From assembly GCA_946965045.2 (NCBI GenBank), contig OX337239.1, positions 3,185,268 through 3,249,267 on the forward strand: a stretch of 64,000 bases of DNA, given 5' to 3'. The translations under genes and the position numbers were made by a program. Shown one piece after another: positions 21,729 through 32,535 of this stretch (position 1 is the first letter of the stretch; every line of letters starts with the position of its first letter). Origin of the DNA: Epithemia pelagica (Eukaryota > Bacillariophyta > Bacillariophyceae > Surirellales > Surirellaceae). Below the pieces are notes generated by a model, which had not been told where the DNA came from, ran no database searches, and saw only the letters and a program-made list of their open reading frames with translations.

Positions 21729-21746
21729 CATAAATTCGCTGCAGTC
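21729..21746 (+). promoter_or_regulatory. Class I Kelch promoter motif, K2
   Basis: CATAAATTCGCTGCAGTC ends 13 bp before the K2 ATG. The combination of an ATAAAT box and a CTGCAG palindrome is conserved upstream of K2, K3, K5-K9 and K11. It may be a TATA/initiator-like core element. Confidence 0.55.
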
Positions 21747-21759
21747 ATTGTGTGGAACC

Positions 21760-22938
21760 ATGACCACAATACTGAAAGAACGAGCATTGCAGTCGGGCCT
21801 TGTCTTATCGGACGAGACACCTGAATGGAATGAAAACAATTGGCCGCCGCTGGAGGGTGAGTGGCGCTGGCATCATGCTACGGTCGTACTCGATCATCCC
21901 GATGAAGACAACAACATCATCAGGGGACAAACCGTCGTTGTGTTGGGTGGCTATCATCAACGCCAAGGTGGCACCAATTCCGTCCTTGTATTGAATCTAG
22001 CAGTCACAAACATGCGATGGCGAGAAGGACCATCCATGGACAAGAGTCGTCGTGAACATGCCGCTGTTGTGTGCAATGGCGCTGTCTACGTGATAGGAGG
22101 ACACAATCAAGGTCCGTGGGATTGTATCGAAAGAATTGACGTAAAGGATTTGCTGCGATCATCTTCGACATCCAGCACCACACAGGACAGCCCTTGGATG
22201 ACATTGACATGTCGATTATCAACGCGACGGTTTGGATGTTGTGCTGTTGCGGTTCACAACCGATACATCGTTGTAATAGGTGGCTATTACAACCTTCGTT
22301 TTTTGTCGTCAGTGGATTTTCTTGATACCAGGAATCACATTGTCACTTCTGGACCATCCATGACTGTTAAACGACAATATTGTGCCAGTGCGGTTATTGG
22401 TCACCGCATCTTTGTCGTTGGAGGTTGGAACAAGCGTGGCAATCTTGACTCGGTGGAGTATTTAGACCTTGCAAGGCCATGTGGTACTGAAAAGACAAAG
22501 GAGGACTCGGCTAATACATTCATCTCCTTCTCACCCATTTGGACCACTCATTCCGAGTTGCTTTCCATTTCACGAGGTTCTTGTGCAATGGTTGCCGTGG
22601 GATCTTGTCTGGTGGTGGCGGGAGGACGAGGCAATTCAAGTGTGGACGTCTTGGATACGCACCGCAACCGTGTGTGGAATCTTCGACCGTTTAGTACTTT
22701 TCGCAGGGGCTGCGGTATGGTGACTGTTGCAAATCAAGTTGCGGTGATTGGTGGTAACGGCAATCCTACCTGTGCGACATTACCACTAATGGACGAGAAT
22801 ACATGGTGTTTTCTTGAACTCTCGGAACGAATGGTATCATTGTTTAGACAGATCGGGAAACGGGATGTCAATGTATCTTCCCGCACCAACTCGACGTCCA
22901 CTCTTAAAGATTTAGTACCAATACATGATGGAGGATAG
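21760..22938 (+). CDS. K2: Kelch-repeat protein
   Basis: 392 residues from ATG 21760. This start gives the family N-terminus TLKEQAWQSG in the variant form TILKERALQSG; the frame is open a few codons upstream but without an ATG. Six Kelch blades follow in order, each with the GG pair and distal aromatic/hydrophobic residues (for example VVVLGGYHQRQG, VYVIGGHNQG, IVVIGGYYN, IFVVGGWNKRG, LVVAGGRGN, VAVIGGNGN). Blades occupy roughly residues 40-355. The C-terminus is unlike its sisters: the FRRLCEQQ segment reads FLELSERMVS and the tail ends LKDLVPIHDGG with no basic cluster, probably through compensating indels. Predicted soluble interaction protein of unknown partner. Confidence 0.9.
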   Translation: MTTILKERALQSGLVLSDETPEWNENNWPPLEGEWRWHHATVVLDHPDEDNNIIRGQTVVVLGGYHQRQGGTNSVLVLNLAVTNMRWREGPSMDKSRREHAAVVCNGAVYVIGGHNQGPWDCIERIDVKDLLRSSSTSSTTQDSPWMTLTCRLSTRRFGCCAVAVHNRYIVVIGGYYNLRFLSSVDFLDTRNHIVTSGPSMTVKRQYCASAVIGHRIFVVGGWNKRGNLDSVEYLDLARPCGTEKTKEDSANTFISFSPIWTTHSELLSISRGSCAMVAVGSCLVVAGGRGNSSVDVLDTHRNRVWNLRPFSTFRRGCGMVTVANQVAVIGGNGNPTCATLPLMDENTWCFLELSERMVSLFRQIGKRDVNVSSRTNSTSTLKDLVPIHDGG

Positions 22939-23537
22939 CACTTGAAAGGTGCAACAAGTTGCACGGCCATGAGCCCGGCAACTATAATTATAGTCTCGTA
23001 CAAAACAGGACATCCTAAGTAACGTTGTATGGAAAGCTCTAAACCACTATACCTACACAGGAGTGGCTTGCTCTGTCGAAAAAAGACATTCTAGTAGAAA
23101 AGGCACCAGCTTGCGTAGAAGATGACCGCACATGAATTTCCCTCTGAATCCATGGCGTTTGTGGCGGTCGGATCCATCCGCGATAGAATTGATTCTTGTG
23201 AGTGAATCGGCTGTCGACCGAGGTCGACAAAGGTTAAGGACACAAAGTCACCACGATAACTCATGAGACTGTTGGACCATACAGAACAGCCAGCTCAAGA
23301 CACGAATCTCTGCGAGTTTGTGCGACATGTTGGTTCTGAGTTGTTTGATATTGTCTCCCAATCGCGGACCACTTTTGATCGTGATAACATGATTTCCTGC
23401 TTTGGTTGTTCGTGGACAAAGCCGCACCATTTGTGAACCACACGAGGTTGGGGCCACGTTGTAAGGCGAAAGAGGAACATGGTCCATTGTCGAATGTAAA
23501 TGGTGGTGGGCGTCGTTGTTCCTTCGCTACAGTGTCC
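22939..23537 (+). other. Intergenic region after K2
   Basis: No convincing + strand gene. The first 60 bases contain a short hairpin-like AACTATAATTATAGT. The reverse strand has short open stretches (for example 23480-23295, with VVHKWCGFVHEQPKQE) that could be the decayed 3' part of the Thr-rich reverse-strand gene at 23538-23981. I see nothing else. Confidence 0.4.
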
Positions 23538-23981
23538 TTAGAATTGCCACAGTGGTGTGGGTGTTGTGGGTGGATGGTTGAGACTTTGTCGTCGTGTCTC
23601 AATGGTCCTGTTACTATTGTCTTGTGACAGGGCCATCGTTGTCGCTGTGGTTGCTTGATGGAGCCAGGGAAGAGCTTGACTCGTGGTGGCCGTTGTAGGG
23701 AGGTGTCTGGTTGGTGCAGTTGGTGTGTGGTTATTGGTGGAAGCAACACCCCCACTCGTTGTTCTACCAGAGCTGAGTGACCGTTGACCAAACTCGAGGC
23801 TTGTTCCAATCCTGTACATTCCTGAGTCATGCTGCCAACCACGTGAATCATGGTTGTGACGGACAGTTGCATCAAAATGGGTCTCTCTCGTGCGTGTGTT
23901 CATCTCTTGCGGATCTTGTGGTTTGGTTCCAAGGTCTAGTGGGGGATGGTGAAGAGTTTTCTTATTCTGACTGCGGCTCAC
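23538..23981 (-). CDS. Thr/Ser-rich unidentified protein, copy 1
   Basis: A reverse-strand frame of 147 codons. It shares GMYRIGTSLE, then GQ-SLS-GRTTSG, TTSQA, PWLHQAT and RQSLNHP with the reverse-strand frame at 37289-37636. Between the copies the indels are multiples of three (about 54 and 15 nt), so the frame was kept under change, which argues for real coding. Low-complexity Thr-rich segments suggest an extracellular or linker-type protein, but no signal peptide is visible. It may be one exon or fragment of a longer gene. Confidence 0.45.
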   Translation of the reverse strand: MSRSQNKKTLHHPPLDLGTKPQDPQEMNTRTRETHFDATVRHNHDSRGWQHDSGMYRIGTSLEFGQRSLSSGRTTSGGVASTNNHTPTAPTRHLPTTATTSQALPWLHQATTATTMALSQDNSNRTIETRRQSLNHPPTTPTPLWQF

Positions 23982-24060
23982 ATACAGGTTGAAGATCAGG
24001 TGAGGAGGAGGAGAACGATAACGAACTTGATAATGCGCCGCCGTATTACGAGATCAAAAG

Positions 24061-24477
24061 CATGGGGAAGATTGCGATTGTCGTAAAAGGCCAGCCATCA
24101 CCCCAGAAAGAGTCTTTCTCCACGGGAGACATGAGAGAGAGAGTAAGAGCTGCCAGAAGGCGCGAAAAGGTCAATCTCCGGAACCAAAGACGGCGACGGC
24201 GACAGCGACACATTGTGGTGTGGAGGTATCTTTTTCCTGTCGTTTCGATGGATCTTCCCCCCCAAAAAAACTGATGTGGAGTGCCCGCCCTCCCCCAAAG
24301 TCTGCGGAGTCCGTGGTCGCGGAATGAGGACAGGAGGAATGGCTCGCAGGCGCGCCGACCGAGACGAGCATAGCCACTCTTTCCTATTCGAATTGACAAG
24401 AGGACGATGGATCTCATCGCCAAAAGACGACCACACTCTTTAATAGAATTCACTGCTACACTCGATAGGAAACCATG
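24061..24477 (+). repeat. Block H copy 2 with its left neighbour
   Basis: 24245-24366 is an uninterrupted block H, including the junction sequences at which element 2 and the transposase element inserted in other copies. The preceding 180 bp (around AGAAGGCGCGAAAAGGTCAA and GACGGCGACGGCGACA) recur before copies at 40740 and 59220. No gene is supported. Confidence 0.75.
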
Positions 24478-25280
24478 TCAGTTACGAGTCATCTACTTCT
24501 CTCTTCTTCCTTTTCTTGGTGAAAGACTCAAGGATTGGCTGGACGGAAAAAGACCAACGATAGGAAGGCGCTTCGAATGCTATGAGTGTCGCTGCGGCTG
24601 CTTGGAGTACAAGAACAAGAACAACAACGACGACGACCATTCCACAACAGGGGTTCGACGAGTCATCAAACAAGAAGGTCGACGGCCGCATGGAAGTTTG
24701 GTTCGGACGATGCTTCCACCATGCGGGTTCCAGGGTCCTCCTTGCGACATCAATGACAGCCACAACAATCACCACTCACGTGTTTGTGTTGGTCCAACAC
24801 CTTCTCGCTCACCGTCGTCAATCGCGTCGTTCCGTCTACTTGCACAACGACCACGACGACGACGATTTTTTTTTGAGGCAAGAAAGAAAAGACAGAATTT
24901 TATGACCCGCAAGCCGAAGCCACGGCCGTTCGACGAACCGTCGCAGCGCCGGAAACGAAAGAGTCCTATGCCGGATGGGGTTGATTTGCCGACCGATGGA
25001 CCTTTTCCGACGACTCGGTGGTCGCTCTGGCCAACCAATTGCATCGTCACATGTATCAACTCTTGTTTGACGACGCCGAATTAGAGATGGAACCTGTGGC
25101 GGACAAGGATGGGGTCGAGTTGCAGGAATATGCCATATGCCACCAAGATGGAGCGGAAGACACCCTTTGAGACCCTGTACCTTGAATCCAAGAAACCCAT
25201 TCCACGTCGATGCGGCCCTTACAGCGGGTCGACCACACTTCCCCATGACACTAATAATAAGAACGACCAACAACTATCCG
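24478..25280 (+). pseudogene. Decayed membrane-segment family, copy 1
   Basis: Matches 48420-49100. It starts around AAGGATTGGCTGGACGGAAA, passes through VLLATSMTATTITTHVFVLV (a likely membrane helix, about 24736-24795) and later, in another frame, FSDDSVVALANQLHRHMYQL followed by DDAELE and GVELQEYA (about 25005-25130). Frame changes between these pieces show that it is broken. The ancestral protein seems to have had one membrane segment and a soluble acidic domain; the family is not recognised. Confidence 0.45.
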
Positions 25281-25308
25281 TGCAACTGCACTGGGAAATG
25301 TCCGTGGC

Positions 25309-25641
25309 TTGGTCGGAATTCGCGTGGGAACCTTGCGTCCTGTTGGTGGGATCGTCCCACTTGCAACTGGAACAAGATATGCAGCCAAAGAAGATCATCC
25401 CAATTGGCAGTACGCGCCACCTATGGAGACTACTGTCCAAACCAAGCACAGTAAAAAGGGGAAGGACGTGGACTTGGTCGTCCAAGATTGTGGCCAATCA
25501 AAAAATGTATACATTTCAAAAAACACATGGCAGTTATTCCTTGGGGAACCTCCAACCACACTCCCACTGGCGCAAGAATATTCATGTCCCCATCCATGGC
25601 CAGAGCATTGTCGTCATTGTTTGCCACCAACAATGTGCTGA
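25309..25641 (+). pseudogene. Unidentified remnant, QLFLGEPPTT family
   Basis: 110 open codons with protein-like text: DHPNWQYAPPMETTVQTK, KGKDVDLVVQDCGQSKNVYI and WQLFLGEPPTTLPLAQEY. A related but frameshifted copy lies at 47905-48280, ending in TVVVILTNKVIDGPIALL. The much reduced versions in block D (about 19927, 33940, 59600) keep only the DHPNWQ and TSNHTPT parts. Function unknown. Confidence 0.4.
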
Positions 25642-25644
25642 CAC

Positions 25645-26920
25645 TGTCATCGACGGACCCATAACATGTATTGCCCAACTATACAGCAATTTTGATGCTT
25701 GTCCGTCTCAACCTGCAGATGCTTTTCGTAAAAGACGCCTAACCAGGATGCCAAGGTCAGCAGTTTACAAGCACCGTACCAAGCCATGTTAGAGCAAATG
25801 ACCTTGGTCCTTTGTATTGCTGGGGTTCTTCGCGAGAGGCACCACAAGACACAGCACTAAGCATGACGAAAATTACAGGGCGAAGAAACTGACCTAACGA
25901 CAACGACAGGCACCCGTCATGCCTATCGACCAGCAGCAGCAGAACTAGCAGGATAAACAAGAGAAATGTCAACCACAACAGCTGGTTCGAATCACCATGG
26001 CCGACGAACTACGACCGACGTGTAGTATTGTCCAATCATTCAAACAAGTTCCTTCCCAGACGACTCGAATCACAACCAATGTCTCCATCCACGGCCTGTA
26101 CACAGTGTTGTTGCTTCTCTGTTGACTTGGTATTCGTTGATGGGAACCAACAACCAGACAGACTGGAGCCTTCATTGCATGGTTGAATATTCCAACAACA
26201 ACAAAAAACATCACCTTGATCATTGTAGCGGGCATTCTCCGCTTACGCTTCAAGGCCGGCAGCAACTGGATTTTCCTTTTTTTGTCATCTTTCTTCTTGT
26301 TCTTGGAAAAGAATACTACACCAAGGACTCTACTTGTCTCGACCAGAAATGTTCTACTTGGTCCTCAAAGCAACATGGTGGCTACCTCTTCTTGTTGGCA
26401 CCCACCAACAAATTGATGTTCTAGAGAGGATTGGAAACAAACCTTGGCTGCAGGCACTGTCCATCCAGCCATTGGTGTTCTGCAAATCGAGAGGATGACG
26501 GAGGAGCACGCACATGCCCTATTGTGTGATATGCTAGTTCCCAAGGGCGTTTGGCAGGGCTGGGACAATGGCGCAAAAGAGAGACGTTTTGCTGGGGCTC
26601 TTTGCGAAAGGCACCACGAAACACTGTGTACTACTAGGACAACGCATCCCGAAAATTACATGGCGACGAAACTGACCTCACGACGGACAGGTACCCGTGT
26701 CATGCTGTGGACTCCGACCATTGACTAGCAGTACTAGCAGGACGGAACAACAAGAGCACAGTGTCAACAAGAACAGGTCGGTCGAAGCAACTGTCACGAT
26801 TTGTCTCGTGACAAAATCTCCTACCCCTCTTTGTTTCATCCATTTCGTGCCGTCAGTCGTGCTTCCAGTCCGCACCCGCCAGCATCACAACAACAGACCA
26901 AGCCTACGCAAGACAGTGTC
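25645..26920 (+). repeat. Block-D-like sequence upstream of K3
   Basis: Diverged equivalent of the DNA before K2, K8 and K11, with recurring stretches such as TGGGAACCAACAACCAGACAG (near 26140) and CCCAAGGGCGTTTGGCA (near 26540). All frames are interrupted. No gene is supported. Confidence 0.6.
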
Positions 26921-26944
26921 TCGATCCCCATAAATTCTGCAGTC
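26921..26944 (+). promoter_or_regulatory. Class I Kelch promoter motif, K3
   Basis: TCGATCCCCATAAATT then CTGCAGTC, 16 bp before the K3 ATG. It is the consensus form of the class I motif, although the gene it drives is broken. Confidence 0.5.
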
Positions 26945-26960
26945 GAAAACGTGTGGAACC

Positions 26961-28196
26961 ATGAGCATGACACTGAAAGAACAAGCATGGCAGTCGGGCC
27001 TAGTCCTTTTGAACGAAACACCTGAATGGAATGAACACGACTGGCCTCCTCTTATGGGTGGATGGCGTCGCGATCATACTACGGTCGTACTCGATCATCC
27101 CGCTTAGAACGATAACAACAACCACAGGGGACAAGCGGTCGTCGTGTTGGGAGGATTTAAACAAGGCCAAGGTGTCATCAATTCCATTCTTGTTTTGAAC
27201 TTGGCAGAATCAAATATGCAGTGGCGAGAAGGGTCACCCATGAACAAGAGTCGTCGAACACATGCCGCTGTTGTGTGCAACGGAGCCGTCTACGTAATGG
27301 GAGGATACAATGGCGTAATGGGAGGATACAATGGAGGAACTTTGGATTGTATCGAACGAATCGATGCCAATGACTTGCTGCAATTATCCTTACGAAACAG
27401 CACCACACATGAGAGCCTTTGGATTTCATTGAATTGTCGACTATCAACCGAACGAAGAGGGTGTAGTGCTGTTGCGGTGCACAACCGATATATTGTTGTA
27501 ATGGGTGGCTGCGACGATGGTTATTTGCCGTCAGTGGATATTATTGATAGCGGCAATCACACTCTCATTTCCGGACCATCCATGACTGTTCCTCGGTCAT
27601 TTTGTGCCAGTGTGGTCGTTGGTCACCGAATCTTTGTTGTTGATGGCTGTAATGAGCATGGCAATCTTGACTCGGTTGAGTATTTGGACTTCACAAGGCC
27701 ATGTGATAATAGGGAGACAGAGAAGGACACTACTGCTTCAGTGATATCTTTCTCGTCCACCTGGATCACTCATTCTCATTTGGTCCTTTCCAATGCACGA
27801 AGTTCTTGTGCAATGGTTGCCGTGGGATCTTGTCTGGTGGTGGCGGGAGGACGAGGCATTCCAACCGTGGAAGTATTGGATATGCACCGCAACCATGTGT
27901 GGAACCTCCTACCATTCACTAATTACGGTAATGGCTGTAGTATGGTGACTGTTGCCAATCAAGTTGCCGTGATTGGTGGATGGGGCGATCCTTCCTGTGC
28001 GACATTACCACTAATGGATAGAAAGTCGTGGTGTTTTCAGCGACTCTGTGAGCAGCCTCGGAACGAATGGGACCAGTTCCGGGAAGGAATGGGTATCCGA
28101 GATGCTGATGTTTCACGCTTTTCCACCTCGACATCAGCTCGTAAACGAGCTACGCCCAGTACGCAGCGTGGTGATTCAGGAAAGGATGAAAGTTGA
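26961..28196 (+). pseudogene. K3: Kelch-repeat gene with one in-frame stop
   Basis: 412 codons from ATG 26961 with the family N-terminus MSMTLKEQAWQSGLVLLNET. TAG at 27105-27107 interrupts the frame just before blade 1, where intact copies read HPD-K; a codon is also missing there. Beyond the stop all six blades are present and in frame to TGA 28194. The blade-2 loop carries a perfect-looking 21-bp tandem duplication (27294-27314 and 27315-27335) repeating VMGGYNG. Translation could only restart internally. The tail RKRATPSTQRGDSGKDES is present. Confidence 0.88.
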
Positions 28197-28500
28197 ATTT
28201 TGCGACGTATAAATATTGCATCCATGTCCTGCAGTTGCAAAACTATAGCATAATCATTTGGTTCTCAAGCACTTTTCTTGTTTTTTTTTAATGGCATTGC
28301 TAACTATTGAGATGTCATGTCTTCGTTGTACTGGTAGAAAATGAAAGTTATAGCGTCCGACATGACCCTGCCGTTCTCCGCATAGAGGAGTGGAGTCATG
28401 CTCTTGAGTGCCTGTCCATGGTACCATGCCTCTCTGCTGTTGAATGGGTTGAGTTATCTGGCTGACCAAGATGATGGTTGTGCGCCTGAAGCACTCTAGT
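28197..28500 (+). repeat. Kelch 3' flank, class B, copy after K3
   Basis: Diverged member of the class B flank, sharing the GTATTGCAT-like start, a TTGTACT-GTAGAAAA stretch and CATGGTACCATGCCTCTCTGCTG with the flanks of K4, K6, K7 and K10. It probably contains the 3' UTR. Confidence 0.7.
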
Positions 28501-29080
28501 CGGAACCATCAATACCAAACAACGTCAACACATACAAACATGCCGGACACACGCGCGCTTCTCCTCGGCGGTTGTACACAGCGACTCGTTTGGACGGTCG
28601 TCTTAGTTCCGACCATGCGACAGTTTGTCGGTCGGGTCCTTCTATGACGCGTGCTCGTGTCTTCGGGTGGCAGTCGTTATTAGGAAATTTGTGAATTCTT
28701 TGGAATTTTTGCACAGCCACAAATTTTTCAGGAGTCCGATAACTTTATGGGTCGATTCAGCAATCAGTCTCTCCCCAGTGATGTGGCTCTTGGTGAGGCT
28801 ATGGTCATCGGTCCATGGGAATCAACAAGAACATTGCGGTGCGCAACGTCCCAGTTTCCCATGGCATTGTCACGGGGGAAGGCGAAAACGACCATGGTAG
28901 TGCTGCGACATCCCCAACCACCACCTCGTATCGAAGTATGGCTTGCTCCATACTTTCAACCAGACGGCTTTTCCATTCCAACGTCTGGATTCTAAATTAC
29001 TGGTCGAAACTTGTTATTCTTCGTTGTTGGATTCTGGTGGGTGTTGTCTGTCCATTTTCCACGGCAAAACACGTCTACCA
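28501..29080 (+). repeat. Duplicated intergenic block after K3
   Basis: The part 28845-28995 recurs at 33252-33400 and 47086-47240 (shared CCCATGGCA, GAAGGCGAAAACGACCATGG, AAGTATGGCTTGCT). In two copies one frame reads FPMALSR followed by a PPR-VWLA segment, but the third is frameshifted. No gene can be supported. Confidence 0.5.
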
Positions 29081-29830
29081 TCATGGACTGGTCATTACCA
29101 CTGCACTGTGGTTTGTTTGTTGTTGTTTTGCGACAGTATTGCTCGTCGATACTGCTTTGTGAATCCAAAATTCTGTTCTCGTGGCCGCAGATCCCCATCC
29201 ATGACAATGACACGGCATGGTTGTGGAGTACAACACCCCAAAGTTGGACGGACAAGACTTGTTTCCAAGAGAGACTGCGCCGATTCGAACCAAGGCTTGG
29301 TGTAATCGTGAAGCTGAAAGCACATTTGCGTCACGTTGACTGAAGAAAAGCATTCTGGTTGCCGTCGTTGCATAGACAAGGACATTGCTTAGAGCTTGTC
29401 GGGTGCTGTCAAACTATGGACCAAGCTCCAGGCCAATAAACACCAGAGAATCGATCGAGTCACGCTCAAACTGCAATGTTGCCGCCGCTGCAGCTACTAC
29501 CAGGCTTGGATTCACAGTCAGTATCCATGTTCGCGATCGGTGTTTCATGTCAGAGAACACACAAGCATTGGACAAGGCCACTCTGTCATTGTCTTGTTCA
29601 TGTTCTTGCCGTTGTCCTACCACCTCTGTTTCAGAAATCGCGGAACTGGATGTTTTTGGAAAGGACCCACAAGAATGCAACTCTCGAATCTGTCAGCTTC
29701 ATCCTGCAATTTCCAAGGGCCTCTTTTGTTGCAACGGTGTATTTCGTCATTAGTGGTTTGACACCGGCAATTTGACATAGCCTGACACACAAAACTCTTG
29801 TACGTTCTCGACGCCAGGTGCATCCAAGCG
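29081..29830 (-). pseudogene. Decayed reverse-strand gene, possible relative of 8744-10427
   Basis: Reverse-strand pieces include RDSIDSLVFIGLEL (about 29455-29414), then in another frame LSNVLVYATTATRMLFFSQR and ASRLHQALVRIGAVSLGN (about 29390-29270). They resemble KDPIDSLWAFVSW and the LAAVQHCLLAALIRTSTLPG stretch of the 8744-10427 pseudogene in order and spacing. Stops and frameshifts separate the pieces. The homology is by eye and weak. Confidence 0.35.
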
Positions 29831-30190
29831 ACGACTCATCCGGTCTAGTTTTTTCCTTCTTGAACTCTTGTGGTTTTCAATCGAGACAACACCATCACCC
29901 ATTGGCAAATGTAGCACCGGTCCTGACACCCACCTTGGCGAATGGAGGCCCTTGAACCAGTGCAATACGCGTCTGCCACAGGACCAACCTTTGCGGTCCA
30001 ACCAAATCCACGTGACATTCTCGAAAACAACCCAATGAGCGGTGCACATTCGAATCATTGGATCAAGAAGTCAACAAGACCACTCTCTCTGTTGTTGTTG
30101 TCGTTGTGAACAGACTGTATAGGACCAAGGGAAGAATGGTGTTGCTCCATAAATGGCGTGGGACGAGATGACTTGGAAATTAGGGATTGT
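29831..30190 (+). other. Intergenic region upstream of K4
   Basis: No gene or clear repeat seen on either strand; reverse-strand frames are short and not shared with other copies. Confidence 0.35.
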
Positions 30191-30478
30191 CAATCTGTGG
30201 ACCTATTCATCATACAAAAGGACTCTTCATCACAAATGTCGCTCTCTCTCTCTCCCTCGTCGTCGTATCTTTTACAGCAAAAGATACTTTTGGGGGCTTG
30301 TCATGAAATCTATGTGCGATTGACTGCCCTTCACCATCGTACGCAGGACAGGCACACCTTTTCTGTCTCCACGCGCGCCGGTCTCCACGCAAAAAAGCAA
30401 AGCTTCCACTTCCACGCGTTGCTCTATTATACAAAAAGACCCGCTCTCGTGCTGCCATTTCTTGTCGACATTGGGATC
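30191..30478 (+). promoter_or_regulatory. Class II Kelch promoter region, K4
   Basis: Matches the 268 bp before K10: ACCTATTCATCATACAAAAG, a CT-rich run, AAAGATACTTTT, GTCATGAAATCTATGTGCGA and AAAGCTTCCAC, then an AT-rich TATTATACAAAAA near the start codon. K6 shares GTCATGAA-TCTATGTGCGAT and AAGCTTCCACGTGT. Only K4 has a perfect 9-bp inverted repeat around 30265-30287. The ATAAAT/CTGCAG motif of class I is absent. Confidence 0.55.
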
Positions 30479-31666
30479 ATGACAACGACACTGAAAGACC
30501 AAGCATGGCAGTCGGGCCTTGTACTTTTGGAAGAGACACCTGAATGGAATTTCGAGGACTGGCCTCCTCTTGAGGGTGGATGGCGTTACTATCATGCTTC
30601 CGTCGTACTGAATCCTACCGATAACAACGAGGAGCAAACCGTCGTCGTGTTGGGAGGATTCAAACAAGGCCAAGGCTATGTCAACTCAATTCTTGTATTA
30701 AATTTGGCAGAGTACAACAAGCAGTGGCGAGAAGGGCCACCCATGAACAAGAGATGTTATGGACATGCCGCTGTTGTTTGCAATGGCGGCGTGTACGTGA
30801 TGGGAGGATACAGTCGAGGACTTTTGGATTGTATTGAACGAATTGATGCCAATAATTTGCTTCGATCATCCTTAACAACCATCACCACGCAGGATAGTCA
30901 TTGGAAAACATTGACATGTCGGTTGTCAAAGGAACGACATGGATGTTGTGCTGCTGCGGTTCACAACCGATACATCGTTGTAATGGGTGGCTATAACAAC
31001 GATCGTTATTTGTCGTCGGTGGATATTATAGATACAAACAACCACACTGTCACTGCGGGACCATCCATGACTGTTCCACGACAACTTTGTGGCAGTGCGG
31101 TGATTGGCCACCGCATCTTTGTCGTTGGAGGTCATAACGACAATGGCCATCTTGACTCGGTGGAGTATTTGGAATTTACGCAGGAGAGAAAAGACGACAC
31201 TTTGTCTACAGTCATTTCCTTCTCGTCCGCTTGGAACACTCACTCTGAAATGGTGCTCTCCAACCCACGAACTTCTTGTGCAGTGGTTGCCGTGGGATCC
31301 TGTCTGGTTGTGGCGGGAGGACGAGGCAATGTTAGTATGGAAGTATTGGATACGAACCGCAACCGTGTGTGGAATCTCCTACCATGCGGAAATCGCCGCG
31401 ATGACTTCAGTATGGTGACTGTTGCCAATCAAGTTGCCGTGATAAGTGGTTTTGGCAGTCCTACCTGTGCGACATTACCACTACTGGACAAGCATACGTG
31501 GTGTTTTCAACGACTCTGTGAGCAGCAGCCCAACAGATGGTTTCTTTTTGGGGAAGGAAGGAATATCCAACATGCTGATATTTCACCCTTCTCCACCTCG
31601 ACATCAGCTCATAAACGCGCAAGGCCCAATACACGCCGTGGTGATGAAGGGAAGGATGGAACTTGA
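30479..31666 (+). CDS. K4: Kelch-repeat protein
   Basis: 395 residues from ATG 30479 (MTTTLKDQAWQSGLVLLEET). The frame is open upstream, but that stretch is conserved promoter DNA with K10 and not protein, so the downstream ATG is preferred. N-terminal variant NFEDWPPLEGGWR is shared with K6, K10 and K11. Blades 1-6 are complete (for example VYVMGGYSRGLLDCIERID, IFVVGGHNDNGHLDSVEYLE, VAVISGFGSPTC). Blade 4 has the shorter QERKDDTLSTVISF connection instead of the longer PCDNDETEKE type. The tail HKRARPNTRRGDEGKDGT is basic then acidic. Intact and probably expressed from the class II promoter. Confidence 0.92.
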   Translation: MTTTLKDQAWQSGLVLLEETPEWNFEDWPPLEGGWRYYHASVVLNPTDNNEEQTVVVLGGFKQGQGYVNSILVLNLAEYNKQWREGPPMNKRCYGHAAVVCNGGVYVMGGYSRGLLDCIERIDANNLLRSSLTTITTQDSHWKTLTCRLSKERHGCCAAAVHNRYIVVMGGYNNDRYLSSVDIIDTNNHTVTAGPSMTVPRQLCGSAVIGHRIFVVGGHNDNGHLDSVEYLEFTQERKDDTLSTVISFSSAWNTHSEMVLSNPRTSCAVVAVGSCLVVAGGRGNVSMEVLDTNRNRVWNLLPCGNRRDDFSMVTVANQVAVISGFGSPTCATLPLLDKHTWCFQRLCEQQPNRWFLFGEGRNIQHADISPFSTSTSAHKRARPNTRRGDEGKDGT

Positions 31667-32200
31667 AATCTGCAACGTATTGCATGTATGTCCTAACAAT
31701 AGCGGAACTTTAGCATTATCATTTTACTCTCAAACAGTAGTTGGATTGTTTTCGTTATGACATTGCGACCTATAGAGATATAATGAACACTGTTGTACTA
31801 GTAGAAAACGAAAGTTACACTATCCTGCATTACACCGCAAACAGGAGTGGAGGCAGGCCTTGGATATAGATGCCCATGGTACCATGCCTCTCTGCTGGTG
31901 AATGAGTCGAGTTATCTTGCTGTGGAAGATTATGGTTGCGTGCCTGAAACACTTGGGCGCAGTGACTCGTTTTGGACGGTCGTCTTCGTTCCGACCATGC
32001 GTTCAATTGTGGGGTCCGGTCCTTCTATGGCGAACGCCTGCGTGAGAGGACAGTACCCCGTCTCTCGGTGCTTGTGGTTTCGGGTGACAGGACATTTACG
32101 ATTCCTTTGGATTTTGTGACACCGTCGTGTGTTCGATATTTTCTCCAATTCGGCAATTTGCTTGCGTCGATCCAGCAATCAGTCTCTCCGTAGTGGCTCG
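31667..32200 (+). repeat. Kelch 3' flank, class B, copy after K4
   Basis: Begins ATCTGCAACGTATTGCATG and continues through TCAAACAGTAGTTGGATTG, GACCTATAGAGATAT and CAGTGACTCG into CAATCAGTCTCTCCGTAGTGG. Close copies follow K6 (39151 on), K7 (46490 on) and K10 (57916 on). Likely contains the 3' UTR and terminator, but no single polyadenylation site can be fixed. Confidence 0.75.
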
Positions 32201-32535
32201 TTGACAGTCCATGGGTATCGGTCCATGGGGATCCACAAGAACAATCGTAGTGTGCAAAGTTATGTCTTGCCCCTCAATGCCAGTTCCGCCGAAACCTTGT
32301 TGCACGATTACAACACTGTCGAACAGCAGTGTTGGACATTGACCAGTACATCGTTTGTGCCTCGTACAACACCCACACAACCACGACCCGCGCCGATCAT
32401 GTCATGCCTATCGTCTCACAGCAGTGTTGGACCTCGATCACTACCACATTTGAGCCTCGTACCGAACTCAGCGGTACCAACAACAAAACCACGACCACGA
32501 ATGCCGCCGATCATGTCTTGGCTGTAGTCTACTAG
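32201..32535 (+). pseudogene. ETLLHD family remnant, copy 1
   Basis: One frame reads VLPLNASSAETLLHDYNTVE then QQCWTLTSTSFVPRTTP (about 32266-32373). Four more copies occur at 39720, 55765, 56355 and 62870. Beyond this segment the frame runs into unrelated text and stops. The family is not recognised. Confidence 0.45.

Noticed and set aside
30158-30478. N-terminal extension of K4
   Set aside because: The frame is open, but the DNA is a conserved promoter block shared with K10, where the reading frame is not preserved.
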